Shown in pieces: positions 27,074 to 36,263 of a stretch of 45,697 nt of DNA. The stretch is from assembly GCF_947495845.1 (NCBI RefSeq), contig NZ_CANMAO010000030.1, forward strand, positions 1 to 45,697, given 5' to 3'. The DNA is from an uncultured Endozoicomonas sp. (GTDB taxonomy: Bacteria > Pseudomonadota > Gammaproteobacteria > Pseudomonadales > Endozoicomonadaceae). Position numbers and translations under genes: made by a program. A model generated the notes under the pieces. The model made no database searches and was not told where the DNA came from. It worked only from the letters and a program-made list of their open reading frames with translations. Each line of letters begins with the position of its first letter. The first letter of the stretch is position 1.

Positions 27074-28194
27074 TAAACAGTAAGCACTGACACAGGTTTG
27101 CTTTCACCCTTGGAAAGACGCCACTTAATTCGACCGATTTCCAGCCCCGCCTTTTCTACCTGTGCTTTCAGATAATTGAGCCTATCTTGTTGCAGCTGTT
27201 TCAGCAGCTGCTGATTGCCGGGCCAATTTTCCAGTAACCACTGCTCGGCTATCTGAAATCGTTCATTGGATGATGTTTCGCCCACTTCCGGGATTTTCTT
27301 TTGTTGGGTTGCTAAATACATTTGCTCCAGTAAGGCAGACTTCACATCTGAGGGTATAGACTCCACATCTGTCACTTCACCGGAGGGACTAATCACTGAA
27401 TACAACTCCAGCAAAGCAGAATCCAACGCCTGCCGGGATAATGCTCTACTGTCTTCTTTTTCCGAAATCCCTACCTTTATGTCAACTCGTAAATCAGGGC
27501 GAGCTGACATCATTTTTTTCAAAGCCCGCATACTGGAGCCATCAGACGCCTGAAGCTCTGCCTGTCCAATAATGTGGCTAAGCGATGGTGCAATCGGCAT
27601 CTGAATAACCTGATACAGGTATTCAAAGGGATGATCTGAAATCCATTGAATCCGGCTAACCAGTAATTCAGCCAGTTCATTTTCAGAAAGATGACGACGA
27701 TCCCCACTAAAGTTAATAATACTTGCGCCGGATTTATCAGCGGTTAGTCGTTTAAAATAATGATTTTTCTGAGCATCAGCCCAGCGAGATACTCGTAAAT
27801 TTCCTTGACCATTCGTAGCGTCATATTCAATACCAAACACACTCCCATCCAGAAGACTTAACCCAGGATTTGCAAGCAGCTGGTTGATATCAATGACCGG
27901 TTTTTTCTGATCCTTTTTATCAGGATCAACTGTTTTTTCAGTGGGAGTGTCTTCTAAAGATGGCTTCTCTGAGTCATCAGGCTCTTCTTCAGGTAAATCA
28001 GTTGTGTCATCTTCTACCTGTTGACCAGCATCAACCTGTTCATCCACTGTAGAGTTTACTGGTATCTCAAGCGCAGAGTCAGGGCTGCTGCGTTCAGATT
28101 CATTAGAAAAATAGAGAAAGACAAAAAAGAAGCCAAGAACAGCAAAAAGAGAGAAAAATAAAGGGCGCAACCAACGACGGCCAATAAAAGACAT
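27070..28194 (-). CDS. anchored protein with acidic linker, unknown function
   Basis: A 374-residue protein with one N-terminal helix (about 10-28, after RRWLRP), an acidic Glu/Asp/Pro linker (residues 30-95, probably disordered in the periplasm) and a soluble helical region of about 270 residues. I recognise no family. Features include GLSLLDGSVFGIEYDATNGQ and long amphipathic helices at the C terminus. GGGAG precedes the ATG. It lies 31 bp after hda on the same strand, so it is probably cotranscribed, though that says little about function. Confidence 0.75.
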   Translation of the reverse strand: MSFIGRRWLRPLFFSLFAVLGFFFVFLYFSNESERSSPDSALEIPVNSTVDEQVDAGQQVEDDTTDLPEEEPDDSEKPSLEDTPTEKTVDPDKKDQKKPVIDINQLLANPGLSLLDGSVFGIEYDATNGQGNLRVSRWADAQKNHYFKRLTADKSGASIINFSGDRRHLSENELAELLVSRIQWISDHPFEYLYQVIQMPIAPSLSHIIGQAELQASDGSSMRALKKMMSARPDLRVDIKVGISEKEDSRALSRQALDSALLELYSVISPSGEVTDVESIPSDVKSALLEQMYLATQQKKIPEVGETSSNERFQIAEQWLLENWPGNQQLLKQLQQDRLNYLKAQVEKAGLEIGRIKWRLSKGESKPVSVLTVY

Positions 28195-28225
28195 GTGTCT
28201 GTTGCTCCCGATTACAGTGGAAAAG

Positions 28226-28942
28226 CTACCAGCCCATCACTTCTTTGACGAAAGGTATGGTCAACTTACGCTTGGCTCTCAGCGAAGCACTGTCCAGCTT
28301 CTGCAACATACCAAACAGTTGCCCCATATCTCTGGAGCCACGATGGATAATAAACCGGGCAACATCATCACTGAGATCAAAACCACGGAACCGTGCCCGT
28401 AATTTCAACGCAGAGAGTTTGTCGTGATCATTCAGTGGGTGAACCTGAAACACCAGCCCCCAGCTTAAGCGGGAAACCAGATCCTGAAGCTGAATACCCA
28501 AGGATTTGGGTGGATTGCCCGCCGCCACAAGAAAGCGGGTTTGCGAATCACGAAGGCGATTAAACAAATCAAACAGTGCTTCTTCCCATTCATCCACACC
28601 GGCCACTTCACCGATGTCATCCAGGCACACCAGCTGCAGGTGTTCAATACCTTCCAGCATTTTGGGTGAATAATGGATCAACTCTTTCATGGGCAGATAA
28701 ATACTTCTGCCACCACGGCTATCCACCTGATGACAGGCGGCCTGCAGCAGATGGCTGCAGCCAACACCGGAATTTCCGTAGACAAAGATAAACTGCTCAG
28801 ATTCAATGCCCGCTGCCACCCTGTCCATATTCAACAGGTTTACCAGCGTGTCGTTCTGACCGCTGAAAAAGTTGGCAAACGTGGCATCATCTCTAAGCTG
28901 GACACCAAGCGGAAGCTGCACAGGCAAACTCATAATGGACAT
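28226..28942 (-). CDS. hda: DnaA regulatory inactivator Hda
   Basis: A 238-residue AAA+ protein related to DnaA that, with the sliding clamp, stimulates ATP hydrolysis by DnaA after initiation. PVQLPLGVQL at the N terminus resembles the clamp-binding QL-x-L-P motif. The Walker A is YGNSGVGCSHLL (GNSGVGCS, unusual Cys), the Walker B LVCLDDIGE, and SRLSWGLVFQVHPL and RGSRDMGQLFGMLQKLDSAS are family blocks. The start is uncertain: ATG at 28942 has GGA 5 bp upstream; another ATG at 28933 is possible. The next gene is probably in the same transcript. Confidence 0.93.
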   Translation of the reverse strand: MSIMSLPVQLPLGVQLRDDATFANFFSGQNDTLVNLLNMDRVAAGIESEQFIFVYGNSGVGCSHLLQAACHQVDSRGGRSIYLPMKELIHYSPKMLEGIEHLQLVCLDDIGEVAGVDEWEEALFDLFNRLRDSQTRFLVAAGNPPKSLGIQLQDLVSRLSWGLVFQVHPLNDHDKLSALKLRARFRGFDLSDDVARFIIHRGSRDMGQLFGMLQKLDSASLRAKRKLTIPFVKEVMGW

Positions 28943-29143
28943 CAAATCCGTAAACGTAACGTGAGCGCTCTTTTACTGTTGCGAGTAATCTGATCCTTTG
29001 TTTGGATCATCACGACAGATACTGCAAAGTTACAAAATAGCGGAGATAAATAAAACCGTTCATTTATCAACCGACATTGACACCAGTCAAACAACTTGAA
29101 GATAAAGGGATTTTCTGCAGAGAATTCCCAACTACCTCCATTT

Positions 29144-30241
29144 TTACCCGTCCCGATCTTTATTCAGCCCCGCATGATAAAGGTCACTGGACTTATAGTT
29201 TCTATGCAAGTGTCGCAAGAGTACCATAATAATCGCGCCCATGGGCAGAGCAATCAGCATGCCTACAAAGCCGAACAACTGGCCACCGGCCATCAGGGCA
29301 AAAATCACAGCAACGGGGTGCAAACCAATGCGATCACCCACCAGCATTGGCGTCAGCACCCAACTCTCCAAAACCTGACCGGCCAAAAACACCGCCGTCA
29401 CCATGGCGATACCGGTATAAGTGTCAAACTGGAACAGGGCAACCACAATGGCTGCGGCAAAACCAATCACAAACCCCATATAAGGAATGATGCTGGCAAG
29501 TCCGGCCAACATGCCAATCAGGATAGAAAATTCCAGGCCAATCATCATCAAGCCCAGGCTGTAAATGCCACCCAGAGCCATCATTACCATCAGCTGGCCT
29601 TTCAGGAAAGCACCCAGAACTTCATCACACTCTTTCATTAAGGTGACAACCACTGGTTCCACATTTCTGGGCAACATCATTTTCAGGTCGCCCATCATCT
29701 TGTCCCAGTCTCGAAGCAGATAAAATGTCACCACCGGAACCAGGGCCAAATTCGCCAGAAAGCCCAGTAAAGCCATGGAAGATCGGGAAATAGACACACC
29801 CAAATTGGCTAACAAACCACCAGCATTCTGCCACTGGCTAGCCAGTTGCTTAGACATTTCACTGAAATCAAAAAGAGCCGGATCAATAGAAACATACTTT
29901 GAGATAAGCGGAACCAGGTTGCTTTCGATCCACGCCGCCCACACCGGCAGCAATTGAACGACAGCTTTAATCTGATGCGCCAGCGCCGGAATAACCAGCA
30001 GCAACCCCATGGCAAGAATGCTAAAAATCAGCAAGAAAACACAGGTGACTGATAATGAGCGAGACAGCCCTGAGCGAGATTGCCCTTTGGCTTCAAGCCA
30101 ATCCGCCAGAGGGTCGCCCAGATAAGCCAGCACCATACTGACGACAAATGGCGTCAATACAGCACCCAGAAAATGCACAAGAAGAATCGACGCCACAACC
30201 ACTGCAGCAATCATATAGCGCTGGTGAACCGTTAGCTGCAT
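29144..30241 (-). CDS. AI-2E/PerM-family transporter
   Basis: A 365-residue inner-membrane protein with about eight helices (VVVASILLVHFLGAVLTPFV, GLLLVIPAL, IGMLAGLASIIPYMGFVIGF, LAGQVLESWVLTPMLVGDRI). VESW-xx-P-x-LVG-x-x-IGLHP near the C terminus is the PerM/AI-2E exporter signature. The substrate is not predictable; the family includes export of autoinducer-2 and sodium/proton antiporters. It starts 3 bp after the DUF2066 stop and is probably translated from the same mRNA. Confidence 0.93.
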   Translation of the reverse strand: MQLTVHQRYMIAAVVVASILLVHFLGAVLTPFVVSMVLAYLGDPLADWLEAKGQSRSGLSRSLSVTCVFLLIFSILAMGLLLVIPALAHQIKAVVQLLPVWAAWIESNLVPLISKYVSIDPALFDFSEMSKQLASQWQNAGGLLANLGVSISRSSMALLGFLANLALVPVVTFYLLRDWDKMMGDLKMMLPRNVEPVVVTLMKECDEVLGAFLKGQLMVMMALGGIYSLGLMMIGLEFSILIGMLAGLASIIPYMGFVIGFAAAIVVALFQFDTYTGIAMVTAVFLAGQVLESWVLTPMLVGDRIGLHPVAVIFALMAGGQLFGFVGMLIALPMGAIIMVLLRHLHRNYKSSDLYHAGLNKDRDG

Positions 30242-30244
30242 GAG

Positions 30245-31330
30245 TTACTGTCGTCCTGTCCAGCGATAGGTCATGGCCGTTATTTCGCTCAGTGGATCAT
30301 TAACATCCTGACTGACCAACGACACTGGCTCGAGATTCCGACCAAGAGCAAGGGCATCCGCCAGCTGGCTTTCGGAGCCATCGATGGTCAACTCCAGACC
30401 AATGACTGAACCACGAACATTTTCCACATCCACAGCACGAACCGCATTGACTCGCTCAAGATACTTAACCAGTGTTGCATAATCATCCAGCGTGCTGACA
30501 TTTTCCACCGTCAGGCTCACCTTACTGCTGGCATCGGACGTATTGACGGCATAGTGTTGCGACAAAACAGAACCGACCAAATCCGATGCAGTCTGTGCTA
30601 CGCCCTGACTGTTCAGCCCCTGAATCGCAGCAGATTGGGTATTACCACGAAACGTTAGATTTAAACGACCGTAATAACGGCCATTATCTTCCGCAAGACG
30701 ACCGGACAAAATAGATTGCGAGCCATACCGCTTGGACGCTTCCAGAATCTTTCCACTGAAGCCGCCCCACACATCCACCGCAGAAATAGCAGCCTCATCC
30801 TCAAAGTCCATCAATGGAAACAACGATGGCAGCCCTCGCTTGGAAAAGGCCTGACCAAACACTCTTGGCAATTCATCAGCGGAGCTTACCAAAGTACGTC
30901 GACCACGATCCTCAATGGCCAACCACATTAACGTTGATGGGCGATTTTTGCCCCAAATCGGCACACCTGCCTGTTCCAGCAGCTGATTCACTGCCAGCTC
31001 ATCAAAGGTCGCCTGAAAATATTTCTGCCGGTTTGTTGAAGTGTCATCGGTACGAAAACCAAACTCCCGGATATAGGTTTCCGGCTTGGACAATGCATTT
31101 CGAATATAGATATTGGTAAGCACATCCCGCTGCCCAGCGACTTTCACCAGCACATCCGACAGCGCCTGACTCATAGCTTCAGCCCGCTGTGTACCATCCT
31201 GACCGGCAATAGGCACTTCATGACGATACAGACCTTTAACCACGGCAGCCTGAGTAGCGCTCGACAACGCCATCACGCTCAGCGCCAAAAGCATAGGCAG
31301 CAGGTAACGACCCCTTAAAGCATTTGCCAT
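30245..31330 (-). CDS. DUF2066 secreted/periplasmic protein
   Basis: A 361-residue protein with a signal peptide (MANALRGRYLLPMLLALSVM, cleavage near TQA-AVV). The block VVKGLYRHEVPIAGQDGTQR followed by AEAMSQALSDVLVKVAGQRD is typical of DUF2066, which in Pseudomonas is also adjacent to a PerM-like gene and hda. I place the start at the ATG at 31330 because the signal peptide follows at once, but it has no clear ribosome site; an ATG at 31405 with AGGA upstream would add 25 residues. Function is unknown. Confidence 0.88.
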   Translation of the reverse strand: MANALRGRYLLPMLLALSVMALSSATQAAVVKGLYRHEVPIAGQDGTQRAEAMSQALSDVLVKVAGQRDVLTNIYIRNALSKPETYIREFGFRTDDTSTNRQKYFQATFDELAVNQLLEQAGVPIWGKNRPSTLMWLAIEDRGRRTLVSSADELPRVFGQAFSKRGLPSLFPLMDFEDEAAISAVDVWGGFSGKILEASKRYGSQSILSGRLAEDNGRYYGRLNLTFRGNTQSAAIQGLNSQGVAQTASDLVGSVLSQHYAVNTSDASSKVSLTVENVSTLDDYATLVKYLERVNAVRAVDVENVRGSVIGLELTIDGSESQLADALALGRNLEPVSLVSQDVNDPLSEITAMTYRWTGRQ

Positions 31331-31663
31331 AAAGAGGAAGACATGTTGGATCGTGACACTGATCGTTCCAGTCTGGGTAGCTTGGCATTGCACAGCCGCC
31401 GGCATCGAAAAAATCCTGTTCAAAAAAGCAAAATGTAATTCTGCCACAATTTACAACAAAAAGAGCAGGTTTACACAGCAAGGCTTGAATCTCCGCCCAG
31501 AACCCAAGAAAAATAGAACAAAGGTTCAGAAAACTGTAACCCTGAAAGACGACAACCCACATTCCAGTGATTTCACCCCACAGCACTGGACATCAATTTA
31601 TGGCGGCACTTTATAGAGGCACTTGGGCTGCAGATCAATGACAGCAATACGATCACCCAGAAA

Positions 31664-31695
31664 TTAAGTACCCGGCCATATGGTTGGGCACTTAA
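31664..31695. repeat. solo palindrome, family A end fusion
   Basis: TTAAGTACCCGGCCATATGG followed by TTGGGCACTTAA: the two outer ends of family A (compare AAGTACCCAACCATATG at 4971) joined without any interior. This is what an internally deleted element would leave. Confidence 0.6.
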
Positions 31696-31782
31696 CAACA
31701 GAGTTGGTATAAGTAGAATTGCCATAGATAGATAGTTGGCTACAAAAAATGTTCACTGCTGCCATGACAATCTTTTCAAAGG

Positions 31783-31805
31783 TTATCCACAATTTCCGTG
31801 GATAA
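31783..31805. promoter_or_regulatory. inverted pair of DnaA-box-like sequences
   Basis: TTATCCACA (31783-31791, a perfect consensus DnaA box) and the inverted TTATCCAC reading as GTGGATAA at 31798-31805, with 7 bp between the 8-bp arms. Whether DnaA binds here is untested; a plain palindrome of this quality could also be an operator for another regulator. Confidence 0.45.
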
Positions 31806-32015
31806 CACCATCAACAACCTGTTTAAAACTCTAGAACTTACGACGCTTGCCTTTTGGCAGCAGCCCATTCATTTAAAACGACCATCTCACCAGAACAACG
31901 CGAAAAGCTGTCTATACTCCATTTGGCTCGACCCATCTTCATCATTTATTCGCTAGCAGAAAACATCGTCAACTTTTCTGCAGCTCTGCTTTAATCAACG
32001 CTGAAGGAGTTTTCT

Positions 32016-32615
32016 ATGAAAATAGTCAGCAGCCTGACCGCCTTTTGCACTATCCTGTTTGCCTCCTCCCTTTTTGCTGCCAGCAATCCAGCCGCACCGG
32101 GCACGAAAGAATCTTCTGGCACATTCACAATCACCTATTACAACGGCACCAAAATATTGCTCTATGGATTGCAGGATATTGAACTGACCAGCGATGACGC
32201 GAACACTTCACCGAATCCAACGTCTTTGACTGGGCAAGCCTATACCCCATTCTGTGTTGCTGAAACACCGAATACCGGGCCTTACCAAATAGCCCTGTCT
32301 TCGGACACCGACTTCGCACTTAAAAATTCGTCAACAACGAGTAGCGCTAAAAATATACCTTATACACTGACAGTTAAGAGCGATACTACAGATATTGGCA
32401 CTTGGGGAACAGGATCAGGAAACACCAAGAAAGGTGAATTCATCCAGAGTCCAGCTTTAACTCCAGACAGCTCCATCCTCTCATCAGACGGGCCTTATAC
32501 TTGCAGCAGCACAAACACGACTGGCCGTTCTATTGCAGTGGCACTTACCGGGACAGATGCCGCTGATGCGGGTATTTACACTGATACCGTAACCGTAACC
32601 GTCGCGCCTTATTAA
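32016..32615 (+). CDS. SCPU (spore coat U)-type fimbrial subunit
   Basis: A 199-residue secreted protein with signal peptide MKIVSSLTAFCTILFASSLF and cleavage near FAA-SNP. GTFTITYYNGTKILLYGLQD, then FCVAETPNTGPYQIALSS, NIPYTLTVKS and the ending AGIYTDTVTVTVAPY follow the order of the SCPU domain used by archaic chaperone-usher pilins such as CsuA/B. One Cys pair (C76-type and C169-type) could be a disulfide. A good GAAGGAG precedes the ATG. It is the first gene of the fimbrial locus, 86 bp before the usher. Confidence 0.75.
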   Translation: MKIVSSLTAFCTILFASSLFAASNPAAPGTKESSGTFTITYYNGTKILLYGLQDIELTSDDANTSPNPTSLTGQAYTPFCVAETPNTGPYQIALSSDTDFALKNSSTTSSAKNIPYTLTVKSDTTDIGTWGTGSGNTKKGEFIQSPALTPDSSILSSDGPYTCSSTNTTGRSIAVALTGTDAADAGIYTDTVTVTVAPY

Positions 32616-32701
32616 TACGAACTCACGACATTTTCTGTTTGGTTGCTTTAAGCCGCAACCACTGAGTATTTGGCGACAATCCATTTCGGGATACTGGACA
32701 T

Positions 32702-35239
32702 ATGCAACAATGGTCGTCGGTTTTACTGACACTGTCCCTATTATCGATCACCTGTTTCTTTTATCACGCCCATGCTGAAGACGCCCATAACACCACCATT
32801 ACCAAACGCCCGGTGTTTCTTGCTGCCATCAATCCACCGGCCGGCTTTGAAAATTTGTCCAGCCCCAGCAAAACGTCTGTCGATGTGTATTTTGGCAATC
32901 GCTATCTGGCTGCACAGATCGCCACCCTGACTCCCGGACAGATCGAACTGTCGAATCCAAGCCAGCTGGTGCAACTCATCGGCGACGTGAAAGATCCGGA
33001 ATTAATCACCAGCGCCCTGACCGGCGTGCTCAACAGTCACCCCGAATTAGTCTGCCCGCTCAACGTTCCACGGCCTTGCCATACACTGTCGCCGAAAGTC
33101 GCCGAGGTGGTTTATGACGAAGCCGCCTTTCGTGTGGATATCTTTATTAACCCCCTGCTTTTGCGCACCCGCAGCGCCAATGTTCGCAAATACCTGCCAC
33201 CATCCGATGCCGGTTTTGCCCTGATGCAGAATGTCTCCACCTCGGCCTCCGGCTTTCACAGCACTAACAATTCGGACGCTCACAGTTACGCCATTAATGG
33301 CCTGACCATGGCTGCCTGGCATGAAAACAGCCTGCGTTGGGACTGGAGCTACGCAGATAACGAGCGTTTTTCCACCCGCTATCTGTACGGCCAGAGAAAT
33401 TATCAGGGCACCGAATACAGCGCCGGGTTTATGAGCCTCTGGGGGGCAGGATTAAGCTTTCTGGTGGATCAGCCGGTGCTGGGCATTCGCACGGGCAGCT
33501 CTGATAGAACTCGTGAAGATCTGGAGTATTCCCGGGGAATTCCGGTAGATGTGTATCTCCCGGTGCGGGGCTGGGTAGAAGTGCGTGAAAATGATCGACT
33601 ACTGTACAGTGCCGCTTATGAGGCCGGAGCACAACAGCTGGACACCAGCAACTTTCCGGACGGCGCATACGATATTGATATTCGCGTGTTCTCCGACAGT
33701 GGGCAACTCATCTCCAGCGAGACCCGCTTTTTTGCCCGCCAGAGCCAGCTCCCTCCCTTGGGAGAATGGCTGTACCAGGCAGAACTCGGCCGTGTGGTTA
33801 ACTCAGACAGCCAGCGGGCAATGCCGGAAGTCACTGATCAATGGCAGGTGCGCGGCTCTGTTAGCAGACGACTGTCTGATACCATCGCTGCGACCGCTGC
33901 AGCCATGCTCAGTGATGAACAACAGTTGCTTGAATTAGGCGGTTATTTTTTCGGCACTCACTATCAGTTTACCCCGTCACTGATGATCACTAATGACGGC
34001 ACCAAGGGGGCCGCTGTCAATGGTTCGATTACCACAAACGTACTCAACCTGTCTGGTAATCTGCGCCGCCTTTGGTACCACCAGCATCCGGCTGAACAGC
34101 CAGATATTACGGACTCTTTTGGCAGCTCCGTCAATCAGCAGTCTGTATCGGCAGCCATCCCCTTCTGGCAGGGAAGCTTTGGGTATCGTTACAGCCGTAA
34201 CCAGTATTACACACCAACGGGTCAGCTATCTGACCCTGAAAAAAGTCACTTTCTGGATATTCGTCAGACGCTATTTTACAGCCACAGTACCAGCGCCGAT
34301 CTCTCTTTAAGCCTTGGTAAAAGTGGCAACACCACCACCGGTATGCTGACCCTCAACCTTCGGTTCCGGCACTCGCAATGGAGTGTTCAGGCATCACCCA
34401 GAAGTGAAATCATCAAACAGGACGGCAGCACCCGTCATGATGAAACCGGTCGCCTCTCCACAGCTTGGTACAGTGGCAACCAGACCGAAGCCAGCCTCCG
34501 CGTGGATGCCGGTATTGAAGCAGGCCAGGGCAATACCCGAATAGACAGCAAGCTGCAAGCCGCTAATCGCTTCGGACAAATAATGGCCAGCGCCAACCAC
34601 GGCAGGCTCAGCAATGAGCAATATTCTGCCTGGGGCGTGAATATCAACAGCCGCCTGTTAACCGATGGACACCTGATGGCACTGGGAGGCGAAGAGCTCA
34701 CCGAAAGCGCCCTGCTCGTCAACGTAACCGGCAGGCCCGGTGATGCGTTTGACGTCCGGGTGAATAATGCACGACACGGTTATGCCATTGCCGACTCTCC
34801 TTCGGTGATTTCACTGTCCCCCTATGAGCAGTATCACATCAGCCTGAGCTCCGCTGGTGAGACCCTGTATTATTTCGAGGAACGGGAAAAGAAAGTCACC
34901 CTTTACCCTGGAAATGTTGTCGCTATGGCGTTTAAGGCGTCTCCACTATTACTCATCTATGGTCGTATACTCAACGAGGGAAAACCTCTGCCACACATGA
35001 CCGTCAGTGCCGGACAATACACCGTAGATACGGATGAATCGGGCCTGTTTCAACTTGAAGCACCCGCCTCTATAGCTCAGTTACTGATTAGCAATACTGA
35101 CAGCCACCAATGCCAGCTTCCTCTGACACCACCAGAGAAAGGTTATGTATTACCCCTGGGTACGATAAACCTGGAACAGCTCGAGTGCAGAAATACCGAA
35201 GCATTAACGCACTCAAACCCTGAGCACCAGCAACAGTGA
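32702..35239 (+). CDS. fimbrial outer membrane usher, CS1/TcfC-like
   Basis: An 845-residue outer-membrane assembly platform with signal peptide (about residues 1-25, cleaved near AHA-EDA). Visible in order: an N-terminal domain (GFENLSSPSKTSVDVYFGN through CHTLSPKVAEVVYDEAAF), a barrel region of aromatic-rich strands, an inserted plug/E-set region (GIPVDVYLPVRGWVEVREND, then AGAQQLDTSNFPDGAYDIDI), and C-terminal beta domains (GRILNEGKPLPHMTVSAGQY, YTVDTDESGLFQLE). This is closer to the alternate class (CooC/TcfC) than to FimD/PapC by the VPVRGWVEV and PDGAYDIDIRV blocks. It starts 86 bp after the first subunit and the last subunit starts 10 bp after it. Confidence 0.85.
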   Translation: MQQWSSVLLTLSLLSITCFFYHAHAEDAHNTTITKRPVFLAAINPPAGFENLSSPSKTSVDVYFGNRYLAAQIATLTPGQIELSNPSQLVQLIGDVKDPELITSALTGVLNSHPELVCPLNVPRPCHTLSPKVAEVVYDEAAFRVDIFINPLLLRTRSANVRKYLPPSDAGFALMQNVSTSASGFHSTNNSDAHSYAINGLTMAAWHENSLRWDWSYADNERFSTRYLYGQRNYQGTEYSAGFMSLWGAGLSFLVDQPVLGIRTGSSDRTREDLEYSRGIPVDVYLPVRGWVEVRENDRLLYSAAYEAGAQQLDTSNFPDGAYDIDIRVFSDSGQLISSETRFFARQSQLPPLGEWLYQAELGRVVNSDSQRAMPEVTDQWQVRGSVSRRLSDTIAATAAAMLSDEQQLLELGGYFFGTHYQFTPSLMITNDGTKGAAVNGSITTNVLNLSGNLRRLWYHQHPAEQPDITDSFGSSVNQQSVSAAIPFWQGSFGYRYSRNQYYTPTGQLSDPEKSHFLDIRQTLFYSHSTSADLSLSLGKSGNTTTGMLTLNLRFRHSQWSVQASPRSEIIKQDGSTRHDETGRLSTAWYSGNQTEASLRVDAGIEAGQGNTRIDSKLQAANRFGQIMASANHGRLSNEQYSAWGVNINSRLLTDGHLMALGGEELTESALLVNVTGRPGDAFDVRVNNARHGYAIADSPSVISLSPYEQYHISLSSAGETLYYFEEREKKVTLYPGNVVAMAFKASPLLLIYGRILNEGKPLPHMTVSAGQYTVDTDESGLFQLEAPASIAQLLISNTDSHQCQLPLTPPEKGYVLPLGTINLEQLECRNTEALTHSNPEHQQQ

Positions 35240-35249
35240 TGGCATTGCA

Positions 35250-36263
35250 GTGATATCGGACAATTCGGACAATACTGTGTTTCAAAAGCAAAAGTGCAGC
35301 AGCCAGAAAACTTATCTCAAACGATTCGCCCGAATAATCAGAGCAGTATGGCCAGTCAAGCTCTGTCTGGAGTTCTTGGCGATCTTCATGTTAGCACTCA
35401 CCGCCCGGGCTGCTTCCGGTGCAGGATTTACTATCGCTCCCATACCCCCCATCGAAATCACTCAGGCATCGGGTAAGGTATCCGTCTCGTTCACCGCTGA
35501 CATCACTATGAGTGGTGTATCCAGTTACCAGTTTCTGCTGACGATTGGCTCGATAGAAGGCAACTGTCAGAAAAATCCCAATGTGGATATCAATCAGACC
35601 ATTCAAAATGTCATCTCACCCGCGGTTATAAAATATCAAACCCCAAACTCATGCGGCGACGGACAATTTAATTTTTCTACTGAGAGCAACGCCTGCCGTG
35701 AGATCCGACATCATATCAAGCCCCGGTTTACCTTTACGGTTGATGCCGCCAAGCTCAAATCACTGCAACATAAAGACAAGCTCAACTGGCAATCCTTGCA
35801 CCTATCCATACGCGAGCCAAATTCACCTAAACACTGCGCATCACAGCCATTGCTTATTTCCGAAAAATCCAACGCACAGATTCAAATCAGTGGGCTTTAT
35901 GATGTGGAGCTGACGGAAGAACGTAAAAGAAACTTCCGGCAGGATGAGTCATTTTGTGTTTTTGTCACCGATGCCGGACAGTACCAGCTAACCGGCAATG
36001 GTGGCCCGGCTGACAATATGCCGTTCCTCCTCCGTAACGGGGAACACACCATGCCTTATATTCCAAGATTGATTACCAGCAACCAACGCCCTGTCAGACT
36101 CAGGCCCGGAACACCAGTGCGTAACCTCATTGGCAGTGATTCATTAAACTGCAACGCTGGCAGCAATGCCCTTATTCGGGTTTTGTTAAAAAAAACCGAA
36201 GCCGCGCAACAGCCTCCGGGCGTTTATACGGGCACATTGTTTTTAACGGTCGAGTTGCAATAA
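35250..36263 (+). CDS. SCPU-like large subunit, candidate tip adhesin
   Basis: A 337-residue protein. After about 40 basic residues there is one hydrophobic signal-like helix (KLCLEFLAIFMLALTARAAS), then two beta-rich regions. The second (about residues 210-337: IQISGLYDVELTEERKR, FCVFVTDAGQYQLTGNG, PGVYTGTLFLTVELQ) mirrors the SCPU pattern of the first subunit. The order two-domain protein after the usher is that of tip subunits such as CsuE. The GTG at 35250 is a weak start without a clear ribosome site. The long segment ahead of the hydrophobic helix suggests the true start is further in. Confidence 0.65.
   Translation: MISDNSDNTVFQKQKCSSQKTYLKRFARIIRAVWPVKLCLEFLAIFMLALTARAASGAGFTIAPIPPIEITQASGKVSVSFTADITMSGVSSYQFLLTIGSIEGNCQKNPNVDINQTIQNVISPAVIKYQTPNSCGDGQFNFSTESNACREIRHHIKPRFTFTVDAAKLKSLQHKDKLNWQSLHLSIREPNSPKHCASQPLLISEKSNAQIQISGLYDVELTEERKRNFRQDESFCVFVTDAGQYQLTGNGGPADNMPFLLRNGEHTMPYIPRLITSNQRPVRLRPGTPVRNLIGSDSLNCNAGSNALIRVLLKKTEAAQQPPGVYTGTLFLTVELQ

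Larger units (their letters stand above)
31331..32015. other. gene-free interval upstream of the fimbrial locus
   Basis: About 685 bp with no convincing gene. It holds a 32-bp palindrome (31664-31695), an inverted pair of DnaA-box-like sequences (31783-31805), and the ribosome site CTGAAGGAG for the next gene. Promoters for both the minus-strand DUF2066-PerM unit and the plus-strand fimbrial genes must lie here; I could not place them with confidence. Confidence 0.6.
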
